Shown: piece by piece, positions 1-9,032 of the stretch | How positions within the stretch are numbered: the first letter of the stretch is position 1 | How the letters are laid out: each line of letters starts with the position of its first letter | NCBI RefSeq assembly: GCF_014905415.1 | Contig: NZ_BNEO01000001.1 | Coordinates: 434,001 to 498,000 of the forward strand | Source of the DNA: Virgibacillus salexigens | GTDB taxonomy: Bacteria; Bacillota; Bacilli; Bacillales; Amphibacillaceae | DNA: 64,000 bases | Direction: 5' to 3' | Position numbers and translations under genes: made by a program | The notes under the pieces: generated by a model | The model's database searches: none | Told to the model about the DNA's origin: nothing | Seen by the model: the letters and a program-made list of their open reading frames with translations, nothing else

Positions 1-536
1 TTGCAGAAGTAAAACAACTGCAGGTCGGAAATGGATTAAACGAAGGTGTTGATATTGGACCAATTATAAACCAAGGCGGTTATGAAAAAATCATTTCTCA
101 TATTACAGATGCAAAGAAAAAAGGTGCCCAGGTGCTGTTAGGTGACCATTTCGATGCGAATAAAGAGAAAGGCTACTTTTTTGTTCATCCAACCGTGCTT
201 ACAAATGTAACCAAAGAAATGGATATCATGCACGAGGAAACGTTTGGTCCAGTTGCTCCTATAACCACCTTTACTGAAATTGAGGAAGCCGTTTCTATTG
301 CAAATCATACACCATTCGGCCTTGCCGCTTACTTTTTTACAAATGATTACCGAACAGGTACGTATCTCCATGAACAATTAGACTATGGAATTATTGGCTG
401 GAATGATGGCGGTCCATCTGCAGCACACGCACCATTCGGTGGTATGAAAGAAAGTGGGCTAGGACGTGAAGGCGGCCTAGAAGGCATTGAACCATATTTA
501 GAGACAAAGTACTTGTCCATTGGAAATTTAGAATAA
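1..536 (+). CDS. Aldehyde dehydrogenase, succinate-semialdehyde type (3' part)
   Basis: The reading frame is open from base 3 and the start lies outside the window. The roughly 177 residues seen are the C-terminal third of an NAD(P)-dependent aldehyde dehydrogenase. They contain the family block [10 protein letters not shown] and, near the end, [16 protein letters not shown] followed by the LETKY tail, which is typical of succinate-semialdehyde or glycolaldehyde-type dehydrogenases (GabD/AldA group). The catalytic Cys and Glu would lie upstream, so the substrate cannot be fixed. A strong hairpin follows the stop, so this is the last gene of a plus-strand unit. Confidence 0.85.
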   Translation, partial: AEVKQLQVGNGLNEGVDIGPIINQGGYEKIISHITDAKKKGAQVLLGDHFDANKEKGYFFVHPTVLTNVTKEMDIMHEETFGPVAPITTFTEIEEAVSIANHTPFGLAAYFFTNDYRTGTYLHEQLDYGIIGWNDGGPSAAHAPFGGMKESGLGREGGLEGIEPYLETKYLSIGNLE

Positions 537-556
537 GGTTGTCACTAGATGTTGAA

Positions 557-603
557 CGCCAATTCAATGAGCTTCCATTTCGCTCATTGAATTGGCGTTT
601 TCT
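557..603 (+). terminator. Intrinsic terminator after the aldehyde dehydrogenase
   Basis: A perfect 16-bp inverted repeat (557-572 pairing with 582-597; left arm CGCCAATTCAATGAGC) is followed by TTTTC on the plus strand. It lies between two convergent genes and may stop transcription from both sides, but the T run is on the plus strand. Confidence 0.85.
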
Positions 604-721
604 TACAAAAAGTAAAATAGCTTAATCGTGTTTCGTTGCTTTCACAGAAACCAATTCCTTGCAATAGTGGGATTTTGTCACATGGAATTTCGATTTGAAT
701 ACGCATTTTTGACAAATTGTT

Positions 722-2566
722 CTATTGATGTTGTAAATCTACTACAATACGTGAGTCATATGTTGGCGTTTCTATATCTACGGAAGGTTGCTTTAAATGA
801 AATTCTGCCAAAAAATCTTCTCCCTCTACCCGATAATCAACATGCTCTATTACCGGGCTGTTCGAGACTGGTATACTTCCGCCTTCCTGAGCTAACTCAC
901 CATCTATCTCTCCATATGGAATGGTTAATAACAAGCGATGATCATCTTCTTCCAAAGTATAATTGGTCACAGATTTATTTAAATCCAGTACGATTCGTGT
1001 ATAAGCATCGTGTATACCAAAACGGATGTTTTTAATTAACGTAGCAGATATATCAACGTTACGTACTGCTTTTTCTTCTCGAAAGGTTGCAATAATTTCA
1101 CCGGTACCTTCTTTGATTGCATAAAATTGATTATCTTCAACATTCCCTAATCCGTTTGAGACTTCCCAATTAATTTCTTCCGGGTTTATTTCTAGTTCCT
1201 CTCCCTTCTTATCAAAACCTTGTAAGGTTAGAGGGATTGTTTGCCCAACTGCAGCGGATAAATCCAATGGTAAGATACCAAGTACGGTTTTTTCTTTATA
1301 AGGCTTTACCCCTTCTGGATAAGGTCCATAAAGTAAGTATTGATTACGTACATGGTCAACCCAATTCGTCAATTCCTCTTGCCAACTATTGATAATCCTC
1401 TCCACCGGTTCCCCTTCTTCAATCATTTCAGCCGCATCTGAATCGCCAATTAGATTCGCGTATTTTTCTGTCATCGAAAATTGCGCTGGATCTTGATTAC
1501 GCATCGTATCTAAAAGCTGTAGTCCTAAGTTAACTAACTCTATTTTCTTAGGGTTTGTTATATGCACTTGGACACCACCGATTCGTTCCCCTTCATATGT
1601 TCCAAACATCGGTGTAAAATAAGCGGACCGAAATCGGACACCTTCTAGGCTCTTGGCATTCATTTCTTCCGCTAATTGCTCGCCATTAATCCATGGAGCA
1701 CCTACTAGTTCAAACGGTTTGGTTGTTCCCAGACCAGTTGTTAATGTTGTATCATCCAGTAGTTCTGTTCCTGCATACAGATAAGCGGTTTCTTGAGTGG
1801 GAATATTTGGTGAAGGTTGAATCCATGGCAATGCAGTATCTTCAAAATGCATAAAACGCTTCCAACCTTTCATTTTTGCTACCTTTAACGATACACCCAA
1901 ACTATATTCGTGATTCCACATCGTTGCTAGTTCCCCTACTGTCATTCCATGGCGAACCGGTAGCAAAAACCTCCCCATAAAACTAACCGCATCCGCTGAA
2001 CGAACAGGACCCTCTACTCGCTCACCGCCAATCGGATTTGGTCGATCTAGGACAATGATCTCTTTACCTTGCTCCGCAGCTGCTTCCATTGCAAAACCAA
2101 GGGTATAAATATACGTATACACATTCGAACCGATATCTTGAATATCGAATAGCAACACATCAACATTTTCAAGCATCTTTTCTGTCGGTTTCCAGGTTGG
2201 ACCATACAAACTGTAAACAGGTAATCCAGTCTTTTCATCAATGTAGGACTCCACATACTCTCCAGCTTCTCTATCTCCACGAATTCCATGTTCTGGACCA
2301 AATAGAGCGGTTAAATTCACTTCTGAATGTTCATGTAAAAGGTCAATGGAACTTTTTAAATCTTGATCGATTCCTGTTGGATTGGTAATTAAACCTACGC
2401 GCTTTCCAGCTATCCAATCCAAATGATCTTCTAACAAAACCTCAATACCTGGTTTTACTTTCTTCTTCCCATTATGACTCAGTTCTTTTTGTCCAAGTAC
2501 CGTATGTTGCTGTAATAGAACGGAAACAATTGCAATTGCTGATAAACATAGTATCTTAATCTTCAC
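722..2566 (-). CDS. namZ: NamZ-type exo-beta-N-acetylmuramidase (DUF1343), secreted
   Basis: About 614 residues. A signal peptide (KIKILCLSAIAIVSVLL, ending near VLGQ) precedes a full DUF1343/NamZ domain at about residues 40-400, with the family motifs NPTGID, FGPEHGIRGD, LFDIQDIG and PNPIGGERVEGP. A C-terminal region at about 510-614 looks like an AMIN-type beta domain that could hold the enzyme at the wall. NamZ (B. subtilis YbbC) releases MurNAc from the non-reducing end of peptidoglycan fragments. An upstream in-frame ATG (2584) is possible, but GGATGGGAG is well spaced for the GTG at 2566, which puts Met-Lys at the signal start. It is the last gene of a PTS/GH4 operon, 33 bp after the EIIC stop, whereas in B. 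subtilis namZ sits with nagZ, amiE and murQ. Confidence 0.85.
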   Translation of the reverse strand: MKIKILCLSAIAIVSVLLQQHTVLGQKELSHNGKKKVKPGIEVLLEDHLDWIAGKRVGLITNPTGIDQDLKSSIDLLHEHSEVNLTALFGPEHGIRGDREAGEYVESYIDEKTGLPVYSLYGPTWKPTEKMLENVDVLLFDIQDIGSNVYTYIYTLGFAMEAAAEQGKEIIVLDRPNPIGGERVEGPVRSADAVSFMGRFLLPVRHGMTVGELATMWNHEYSLGVSLKVAKMKGWKRFMHFEDTALPWIQPSPNIPTQETAYLYAGTELLDDTTLTTGLGTTKPFELVGAPWINGEQLAEEMNAKSLEGVRFRSAYFTPMFGTYEGERIGGVQVHITNPKKIELVNLGLQLLDTMRNQDPAQFSMTEKYANLIGDSDAAEMIEEGEPVERIINSWQEELTNWVDHVRNQYLLYGPYPEGVKPYKEKTVLGILPLDLSAAVGQTIPLTLQGFDKKGEELEINPEEINWEVSNGLGNVEDNQFYAIKEGTGEIIATFREEKAVRNVDISATLIKNIRFGIHDAYTRIVLDLNKSVTNYTLEEDDHRLLLTIPYGEIDGELAQEGGSIPVSNSPVIEHVDYRVEGEDFLAEFHLKQPSVDIETPTYDSRIVVDLQHQ

Positions 2567-2599
2567 CAAAACACTCCCATCCATCTAAATAGCGAACAT

Positions 2600-3865
2600 T
2601 TATACGTTTTCTGTTTGATCTCCTTGCTCTTCGTGGACAAGCTGACGATCATACATCTTAAAGAAAGGATAATAAATAGCCATCGCTACAATTATATTTA
2701 CAATCATAAGAATGCCACCCCGAAAATCACCTGTTGTCAAAATACCTGAAAACGGCGGTGGTGTTGTCCAAGGAACAATCACGTATGGCTTTCCAACCAA
2801 ACCAATCGACATCGAAACATAGGTAATAATTCCAACCGCAAGCGGTGCAAGAATAAACGGGATAACAAGGATTGGATTCATTACCACCGGAGCACCAAAA
2901 ATAACTGGTTCACTAATATTAAACGCACTTGCCCATACGGAACCTTTTCCTAAACTTTTCAAATGCTTGGATCGAGCTCGCCATACAAATAACAATGTCA
3001 AAGCCAAAGCCATACCAGAACCGCCCACTGCCCACCAAATTGCCATAAACGGCTGACCAACAATATGTGGCAGTGCTTCTCCCGCCTGATGAGCTGCGAC
3101 ATTCTCTTCCGTCAAACTATACCAAATAGGTGCCATTACACTAGCAACGACAGAAATACCATGAATGCCAAAAGACCATAATAAGTGAATTAAGATAATC
3201 GCTACAATTGCCCCCCAAAAACTTCCCCCGAGCAGCTGTAATGGTTCTCTTAACACAGCACCAACGATACCATGCAAGGATAAGTCCCAAGTTGTTTTTA
3301 ATACCAAATCGATGCCCCAAACAATAGCAATGATTGCTGCTCCTGGAATTAACGCTGTAAAAGCCCGCCAAACAGACGGTGGTACGCCATCAGGCATACG
3401 AATGACCATATTTCTACTTTCAAAAAAGCGGTATACTTCCACCGTAAATAATGCCAATAAAATAGCAATAAATAGTCCTTCACTTCCCATCAAATGAAGT
3501 GGAATATTCCCGTTTTCTGTTAATGGTGTCGCTACAAAAAACGCTGCAATACTAAGTACCCCTGCTGACAAACCATCCATGTTATAACTTTTGGCTAAAT
3601 GATATGCAATCGCAAACACGGCAATCAGTCCCAACAAACCGAATGTTGCATTAACTGGGATATTAAGTGTTGTGGCATATGGCTTCATGAATGCTGCCCA
3701 TGATTCAACAGGTGGCGAAGAAATGATCAAAAAAATACTTCCAATAATTAATAAAGGCATCGTGGCAATAATTCCATCTCGGATTGCCCGTAAATAACGC
3801 TGTTCAGCCAACCTCGCAGCAACCGGCAAAAAGTAACGTTCCATAAATGCTTGATACCTATTCAA
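2600..3865 (-). CDS. PTS EIIC, cellobiose/lichenan (Lac) family
   Basis: Membrane permease subunit of a phosphotransferase system, 421 residues with about ten hydrophobic segments. The family blocks are present: NISEPVIFGAPVVMNP, VPWTTPPP and the WSFGIHG loop. It would import a beta-linked disaccharide and phosphorylate it with its EIIB. The open frame extends 20 codons further upstream, but AAAGGAG sits about nine bases before the TTG at 3865, giving Met-Asn-Arg-Tyr, so the TTG is preferred. It lies 16 bp after the EIIB stop. No EIIA gene is in this operon; the EIIA at 25.9-26.2 kb could serve both systems. Confidence 0.88.
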   Translation of the reverse strand: MNRYQAFMERYFLPVAARLAEQRYLRAIRDGIIATMPLLIIGSIFLIISSPPVESWAAFMKPYATTLNIPVNATFGLLGLIAVFAIAYHLAKSYNMDGLSAGVLSIAAFFVATPLTENGNIPLHLMGSEGLFIAILLALFTVEVYRFFESRNMVIRMPDGVPPSVWRAFTALIPGAAIIAIVWGIDLVLKTTWDLSLHGIVGAVLREPLQLLGGSFWGAIVAIILIHLLWSFGIHGISVVASVMAPIWYSLTEENVAAHQAGEALPHIVGQPFMAIWWAVGGSGMALALTLLFVWRARSKHLKSLGKGSVWASAFNISEPVIFGAPVVMNPILVIPFILAPLAVGIITYVSMSIGLVGKPYVIVPWTTPPPFSGILTTGDFRGGILMIVNIIVAMAIYYPFFKMYDRQLVHEEQGDQTENV

Positions 3866-3881
3866 TAGTCTACACTCCTTT

Positions 3882-4184
3882 CTAACGTAATATCTCCAAA
3901 GCTTGTTCCAGTATCTCTTCTCCATTCAGCGTTCCATATGCTTTCATATTAATCATAGCTATAGGCACATTAGCTTCTGCTGCTTTTTCGGCAAGTTCTT
4001 TTTGTTTGTAGCGAATTTGCGGTCCCAGCAAAATAAGATCTGAGGTAGCAAACTGCTTTTCCATTTCATCAACCGAATGTGCTTCAATTTGGATATTAAT
4101 TGCTTTTTCCTCTGCCACCTTTTCCATTCTATCTACAAGCATACTTGTACTCATTCCTAATGCACATACCAGGGTAATTTTCAT
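3882..4184 (-). CDS. PTS EIIB, lactose/cellobiose family
   Basis: 100 residues. The N-terminus holds the phospho-cysteine loop VCALGMSTSML, with Cys7 as the expected phosphoryl carrier, and the domain is complete. It passes phosphate from an EIIA to the sugar bound by EIIC. AGGAGGTGAG stands just ahead of the ATG at 4184; a GTG three codons earlier lies inside that ribosome site and is rejected. It begins 12 bp after the GH4 stop and is followed directly by EIIC, so the two subunits are co-transcribed. Confidence 0.88.
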   Translation of the reverse strand: MKITLVCALGMSTSMLVDRMEKVAEEKAINIQIEAHSVDEMEKQFATSDLILLGPQIRYKQKELAEKAAEANVPIAMINMKAYGTLNGEEILEQALEILR

Positions 4185-4196
4185 ATATCTCACCTC

Positions 4197-5498
4197 CTAA
4201 GTAAGAATTGGTTGAAAATAAGCCTCATTCGCTATAAACATATCCTGTAGCAATTCATGCGCTTTTTCAGCTGATGGAATTAATGGATGAAGCGTTAAAG
4301 CTTGTAGAGCAGTACCTATTTCTCTAGTAACTGCTGCCTCTACGGTTAATTCTTCATAAGCCTTAACAACCTGCAGTAACCCTCTGATTTGTGGTGGAAT
4401 ATCTCCTGTTTGCAAGGGTGTTATTTGATGATTTTCAACAAGACAATTGACTTCGACACAGGCATCGTTAGGTAAGCATGGAATAGCACCATTGTTACGC
4501 ACATTCACTGTGTGAATTTGCTTAACATCCAAGTGAATGGATTTAATTAGATTAATCGCTGCTTCTGAATAATACGCACCGCCTCGTCTATCTAGTGCTT
4601 CTGGCTTTTCTGTGGTAGATGGGTCCGCATAAATAGTAAACAATTCCTGTTCTACTTGTTGCACTTGATCAGCTCTTGTTTCTCCTTGCTTATATTCCTC
4701 TAATTGCTTCGCCAGGATTTGATCTGTCTGATAATAGTATTTATGGTAGCTACATGGAATGGCATCTAGTGATTGTAAGAAAATAGGATCCCATCCCATG
4801 TTTGGTATGTTTTTAGCTTGATAACTATCAGATGTTCCTGTTAACACATCATTTAATCGTGATATCCCTTTAATTGAAAAATCAGTAATCCAAATCAAAT
4901 GATTAATACCAACAAACTGGAGACTCACATCCTTGATTGGTACTTGATAGTCTTTAGCAAATTTTTTATAAAAGTTGATTGGATTGTTACATAATCCAAC
5001 TACTTTCACATGACGATGCTTGAGAATTGCCTCGGTTATAATACCTGCTGGATTCGTAAAATTAAGTAACCATGCATCTGGAGCAAGTTCCTCGATATCT
5101 TCACAAATATCCAACATTACTGGAATTGTCCGTAATGCTTTCATAAAACCACCTGCTCCCGTGGTTTCCTGCCCAATAACACCATGCTTAATGGATAAGT
5201 ATTCATCACTTTTTCGCATCGTTAGTTGCCCTACTCTAATCTGGGTGATAATATAGGAAGCGTTTTCTATTGCTTCACGGCGATCTAATGTGGCAACTAT
5301 CTTAATCGGACATCCTGCTTTTTCTACCATTCGCTTCGCCAATGCTTCAATAATTTCTAATTTTTCTCTGCCTTCAAGAATATCTACCAACCAAACCTCT
5401 GAAACTGGTAATACATCATGGTTGTCAATCAAGCCTTCAATTAATTCTGGGGTGTACGATGATCCACCTCCAATGACCACAATTTTTAGTGGTTTCAT
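4197..5498 (-). CDS. GH4 6-phospho-glycosidase (NAD+/Mn2+-dependent)
   Basis: 433 residues, full length for glycoside hydrolase family 4. A Rossmann NAD site (IGGGSSYTPEL, residues 9-19) opens the protein. The metal-binding Cys170 (GLCNNPINF) and His200 (GINHLIW) stand where GH4 6-phospho-beta-glucosidases have them. The family cleaves phosphorylated disaccharides by an NAD-dependent elimination route. As first gene of the operon, with EIIB, EIIC and NamZ behind it, it should act on the 6-phospho-sugar delivered by that PTS. The substrate could be cellobiose-6-P, chitobiose-6-P or a muropeptide disaccharide phosphate; sequence alone does not say. GAAAGGATGG precedes the ATG. Confidence 0.88.
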   Translation of the reverse strand: MKPLKIVVIGGGSSYTPELIEGLIDNHDVLPVSEVWLVDILEGREKLEIIEALAKRMVEKAGCPIKIVATLDRREAIENASYIITQIRVGQLTMRKSDEYLSIKHGVIGQETTGAGGFMKALRTIPVMLDICEDIEELAPDAWLLNFTNPAGIITEAILKHRHVKVVGLCNNPINFYKKFAKDYQVPIKDVSLQFVGINHLIWITDFSIKGISRLNDVLTGTSDSYQAKNIPNMGWDPIFLQSLDAIPCSYHKYYYQTDQILAKQLEEYKQGETRADQVQQVEQELFTIYADPSTTEKPEALDRRGGAYYSEAAINLIKSIHLDVKQIHTVNVRNNGAIPCLPNDACVEVNCLVENHQITPLQTGDIPPQIRGLLQVVKAYEELTVEAAVTREIGTALQALTLHPLIPSAEKAHELLQDMFIANEAYFQPILT

Positions 5499-5622
5499 AG
5501 TAATCCATCCTTTCTAGTAAACGTCCTTGATACAGTTTATTAAGGATGATTGTAATTTAGTAGATATTTAATTAAATGGAACACATATGTTTAGCAGCTG
5601 GGAAAATTTTATCTATTCCATT

Positions 5623-5659
5623 AAAAAAAACGTTGAATCAGTTTTTCTGATCCAACGTT
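5623..5659 (-). terminator. Intrinsic terminator after xsc
   Basis: Arms 5629-5641 (AACGTTGAATCAG) and 5647-5659 pair over 13 bp with one mismatch. On the minus strand the stem is followed by eight T. It lies 14 bp past the xsc stop and separates that operon from the GH4 operon. Confidence 0.85.
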
Positions 5660-5672
5660 TCAACCAACGATG

Positions 5673-7448
5673 TTATTTTCTCCACGCTTCATAATCCAGA
5701 TGTTTATATTTATCCAAGTACCTGGTTGGCATTTTTAAGGCATCTTTTCGGAAAGGTGGAGCGAGCTGCGTACCATCAACAAAAATATTCAGAACTGCCG
5801 GCTTTCTCATTTCTAACACTTCTTTTATCACGGGTTCCATCTCGTTTGGATTATTTATCGTATAGCCAAGAGCTCCCATTGACTTCGCTACTTCAGCAAA
5901 ATCAGGAGCTTGAATATTGGATCCGACAAATCGATTATCATAATAGTCGACTTGGTTCTTTTTCTCAGCAGCCCAGGATTTATTATTAAATACACAAGCA
6001 ATTACCGGTATATTCTGCTCAACGGCTGTGCTTACCTCATGCAAACTCATTCCCCATGCACCATCCCCAATAATAGCAACCACAGGTGAATCCGGTTCTG
6101 CTAATTGCGCCCCTAATGCCGCTGGATAAGCGAAGCCCGTATTACCAAATGTCAATGCAGCAATATGACGTCTGGTCTGGTTAAATTTTAAATACGCATT
6201 CGCTGTGGAAGAGACATTTCCAATATCTGTGGAAATGATCGTATTTTCAGGTAAAGCTCTTGTTAATTCTAATAATGCACGACGTGGATTGATTGGATTC
6301 CCGTCTTCCATCGCTAAATCAATTAATTCTTGCTCCCACGCAGTCTTCAATTTGCTTATATCATCTAATCGATGCTGATTTTTAGGTCTGTCTTGGGCCT
6401 TCTGACTTAATTGATGATAAATGGCATCACTAGTTGCTTTTGCATCCCCTATAATGCCAATCTCAACCGGATGCGTTCTCGCAATATGACGCGGATTAAT
6501 ATCGATTTGAATAATTTTGGCAGCCTTCGGAAAATAATCAATATCATAACAAGGCAATGTACCGAATACCGATAATCTTGTGCCAATTGCTAAAACCACA
6601 TCTGCTTTTTGCAGCGTATACATGGCTGCTTTTGATCCCATATAACCGATTGGTCCCACAGCTAAGTGATGATCTGCAGGGAAAGCATCATTGTGCATAT
6701 ATGACACAGCAACAGGGGCTGTTAGATGTTCTGCGATTTTCTTTACCGTATCAACACCCTCTGCATCTACCACACCACGACCAGACAAAATTACTGGATT
6801 ACTTGCATTTTTAAGTAAATTAACGGCTGCTTGAATCGACGCGGGGTCGCCACTTCCTCTATTATCTACTCGATATTGGCGAGGTTCTAGAATTTCATCT
6901 TCTAATTCCCCATAAAATAAATCTCTCGGAATATCATACAATACCGGCCCTCTTTCAGCATAGGCAATTCGAAAGGCTGTACGTAAACAATCTGCTACCC
7001 TGCTTTTATGTGTAACTCGAACCGTTTCTTTTGTGATATCTTCAAAAATGGATACTTGATTTGCTTCTTGGAAGCCATCCCAGCCAACTGACGGCGTTCC
7101 TGCAGATGGTGAAATAATCACCATTGGCGTATGCGCTTGGTTGGCTGCTGCAACGGAAGTCACCATATTTGTAATACCAGGTCCATTCTGTCCAATCACC
7201 ACACCAGCTGTACCGGAAACCCTTGTATATGCGTCTGCCATATGTGCAGCGCTTTGCTCATGCCTTACCGGAAGAAACCGAATGCCTGCAGTTGGGAAAA
7301 GATCGAGCATATCCATAAATGCAGATCCGACAATGCCATATACTTCTCGAATTCCTTCCGCTACCAAAGTCTCTACAATTGCTTCACTAGGTGTCATTCT
7401 CACCTTTTTACGGACTACGTTTTTAACTTCTTCCTGTTGTTTTACCAT
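5673..7448 (-). CDS. xsc: Sulfoacetaldehyde acetyltransferase (ThDP-dependent)
   Basis: 591 residues, the usual length. The N-terminal block [19 protein letters not shown] with [19 protein letters not shown] is characteristic of Xsc rather than acetolactate synthase. The ThDP-activating Glu sits in [14 protein letters not shown], and the ThDP/Mg motif runs GDGAWG to FNNKSW. Xsc converts sulfoacetaldehyde and phosphate to acetyl phosphate and sulfite, the cleavage step for taurine and isethionate. Two earlier in-frame ATGs are poorly spaced; AAGGAGG is seven bases before the ATG at 7448, giving MVKQQEEV. The start overlaps the stop of a truncated LysR frame (ATGGTAA). A phosphate acetyltransferase, common beside xsc, is not present here. 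Confidence 0.85.
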   Translation of the reverse strand: MVKQQEEVKNVVRKKVRMTPSEAIVETLVAEGIREVYGIVGSAFMDMLDLFPTAGIRFLPVRHEQSAAHMADAYTRVSGTAGVVIGQNGPGITNMVTSVAAANQAHTPMVIISPSAGTPSVGWDGFQEANQVSIFEDITKETVRVTHKSRVADCLRTAFRIAYAERGPVLYDIPRDLFYGELEDEILEPRQYRVDNRGSGDPASIQAAVNLLKNASNPVILSGRGVVDAEGVDTVKKIAEHLTAPVAVSYMHNDAFPADHHLAVGPIGYMGSKAAMYTLQKADVVLAIGTRLSVFGTLPCYDIDYFPKAAKIIQIDINPRHIARTHPVEIGIIGDAKATSDAIYHQLSQKAQDRPKNQHRLDDISKLKTAWEQELIDLAMEDGNPINPRRALLELTRALPENTIISTDIGNVSSTANAYLKFNQTRRHIAALTFGNTGFAYPAALGAQLAEPDSPVVAIIGDGAWGMSLHEVSTAVEQNIPVIACVFNNKSWAAEKKNQVDYYDNRFVGSNIQAPDFAEVAKSMGALGYTINNPNEMEPVIKEVLEMRKPAVLNIFVDGTQLAPPFRKDALKMPTRYLDKYKHLDYEAWRK

Positions 7449-7738
7449 TTCCATTCCTCCTTCATAATGCATGAAGCATCCTTTGCTTCTAGAATATCTT
7501 TCTTTGCTAATTCACCTAAACGTACGATTTCAGTCGCATAGTTTAACAGAATTCCTGCTGATGGTGTTAACTTGACTTGTTTTGTAGAGCGTTCGAATAA
7601 TCGCGTATCTAATTCCATTTCGAGTTCTTTTATTTGTATCGTTACACTCGGCTGCGTCACATGTAATATTTTCGCTGCTTCTGAAAAGCTCCTTTTATCA
7701 GCTACTGCTAGAAATGTCTTCAATCTTTCATAATTCAT
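7442..7738 (-). pseudogene. LysR-type regulator stump (DNA-binding domain only)
   Basis: 98 residues covering only the winged-helix N-terminus and linker of a LysR regulator (MNYERLKTFLAVADKRSFSE, then TQPSVTIQIKELE and LFERSTKQVKLTPSAG). Family members are about 290-300 residues; here the roughly 200-residue effector domain is gone and the frame runs straight into the xsc ribosome site, stopping inside the xsc start (ATGGTAA). GGAGGAAAATCT precedes its own ATG, so it could still be translated. It may be a deletion remnant, or it may be kept as a DNA-binding peptide or for translational coupling to xsc. Known LysR activators need the missing domain for effector control, so a remnant is the safer reading. 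Confidence 0.7.
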
Positions 7739-7771
7739 AGATTTTCCTCCATGAAAAATAATGATTCATAG

Positions 7772-7788
7772 TGACGTCCGTACCAGTT
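7772..7788. promoter_or_regulatory. 17-bp motif, copy 1 (candidate GntR operator)
   Basis: TGACGTCCGTACCAGTT lies between the alcohol dehydrogenase stop and the LysR-stump start. A copy matching at 15 of 17 bases lies just upstream of the gntR gene at 12825-12841. Both stand about 30 bases before a start codon of the same gene cluster, which suggests a binding site for the cluster regulator. Confidence 0.45.
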
Positions 7789-7799
7789 GAAGAAGCCAT

Positions 7800-8987
7800 T
7801 TATACTGTTTGAGATTTCGCTTGCTTTTCTAATTTTTCACCGAGGGATAAATAGAGCATTTCAATATCCCGTCTCTCTGGAATTCTCCGGTTCGTTACAA
7901 TCCCATTCCCATTTAATGCATCCTCCACAAGTGTATGCCGCTCCTGTTTTAACTCATCTAGATCGATATAAGCAAGCGCATCTTGCCAAATCCCGAACTG
8001 GTTATTGTATTGCTCGATTCTTTGCACTGCCTTTTCAGCTAATAAATGTTGATTTTCTCTATCCTGCTCGCCTAAAAGAATTGCAATTTGTGAAAGTCTC
8101 TCTACCGCTGAATCAAGACTAAATCGCAGCACAAATGGCAGCAATAAAGCAACACTCAATCCATGGGGGATATGAAAGTGTGCTCCTAAAGGTCTGCCAG
8201 CTGCATGTGCGAGATTCGTAGATGCATTTGAAAAGGCGATTCCAGCAAAACAACTTGCCATTTGCATTGTTTCGCGCGCTTGTAAGTTCTCCCCATTCTG
8301 ATAAACAATAGGTAAATGCTTCCCGATTTTTTCAATGGCAAAGGTAGCATAAAAATCTGTAACAGGAGTAGCTTTTGTTGATATATATGCTTCAATAGCA
8401 TGCGTTAATGCATCTAATCCTGTATAGGCTGTAAATTTCTTTGGTAAGCTTATTGTTAATTCCGGATCTAAAATGGAAGTATCTGGAACTAAATCTTTAT
8501 GGCCCGGATTCATTTTGACATATGTCTCTGTGTTTTTAATCACCATTATCTTGGTTGCTTCTGATCCTGTGCCAGATGTTGTTGGAACCGCAATTAATGG
8601 AAGTCTATTTAACTGATGTTGATGGGGTATTTCCTCCCAATCCAGGTGTGGAGAGGCAGCGAACAACGAAACAGCTTTCGCTAAATCAATCGCACTTCCA
8701 CCTCCGATTGCTATCACACCATTTGCTTTTACTTGATGTAATCGGTCAACAGCTTCTGATACATGTTCGGTTGTGGGTTCTCCCTGAAAGTCAGTAAAAA
8801 AGGTTAGATGAACACCTTTACTTAACTGCTTTCGTATCTTTTGGTCATAATTTAGAGGCGGAGAAACTAAAAAATGATCGATGATAATAAACAAATGACG
8901 AACACCTAGTTCCGAAGCAAGTCTATCTAGATGTGCTAGCTTGCCTTCTCCTAACATCATTTGCCTCGGTAAATATGTTGTGGACAT
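7800..8987 (-). CDS. Iron-containing alcohol dehydrogenase (group III)
   Basis: 395 residues, full length. The NAD-binding GGGSAID is at 96-102. The metal ligands typical of the family are all visible: Asp192 and His196 (LDALTHAIEAY), His261 (NLAHAAGRPLGAH) and His275 (IPHGLSVA). GAAGGAGGGAGAAG precedes the ATG. Between a TRAP carrier and xsc, the likely role is oxidising an imported C2 hydroxysulfonate such as isethionate to sulfoacetaldehyde. The reverse reaction is known for related Fe-ADHs (sulfoacetaldehyde reductases). The family assignment is firm; the substrate is inferred only from neighbours. Confidence 0.85.
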   Translation of the reverse strand: MSTTYLPRQMMLGEGKLAHLDRLASELGVRHLFIIIDHFLVSPPLNYDQKIRKQLSKGVHLTFFTDFQGEPTTEHVSEAVDRLHQVKANGVIAIGGGSAIDLAKAVSLFAASPHLDWEEIPHQHQLNRLPLIAVPTTSGTGSEATKIMVIKNTETYVKMNPGHKDLVPDTSILDPELTISLPKKFTAYTGLDALTHAIEAYISTKATPVTDFYATFAIEKIGKHLPIVYQNGENLQARETMQMASCFAGIAFSNASTNLAHAAGRPLGAHFHIPHGLSVALLLPFVLRFSLDSAVERLSQIAILLGEQDRENQHLLAEKAVQRIEQYNNQFGIWQDALAYIDLDELKQERHTLVEDALNGNGIVTNRRIPERRDIEMLYLSLGEKLEKQAKSQTV

Positions 8988-9032
8988 CTTCTCCCTCCTT
9001 CGGTTTACAAAAATAGTCCTCTTCTCTTGTTT

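Noticed and set aside
628-1035. 135-codon plus-strand frame opposite the namZ gene
   Set aside because: It lies antisense to a well-supported gene, has no ribosome site and no family resemblance.
5566-5577. ATTTAATTAAAT palindrome before the GH4 operon
   Set aside because: Pure AT and short; expected by chance in DNA of this composition.
7131-7541. Plus-strand frame rich in Cys and His
   Set aside because: Antisense of xsc and the LysR stump; composition is an artefact of the opposite strand.
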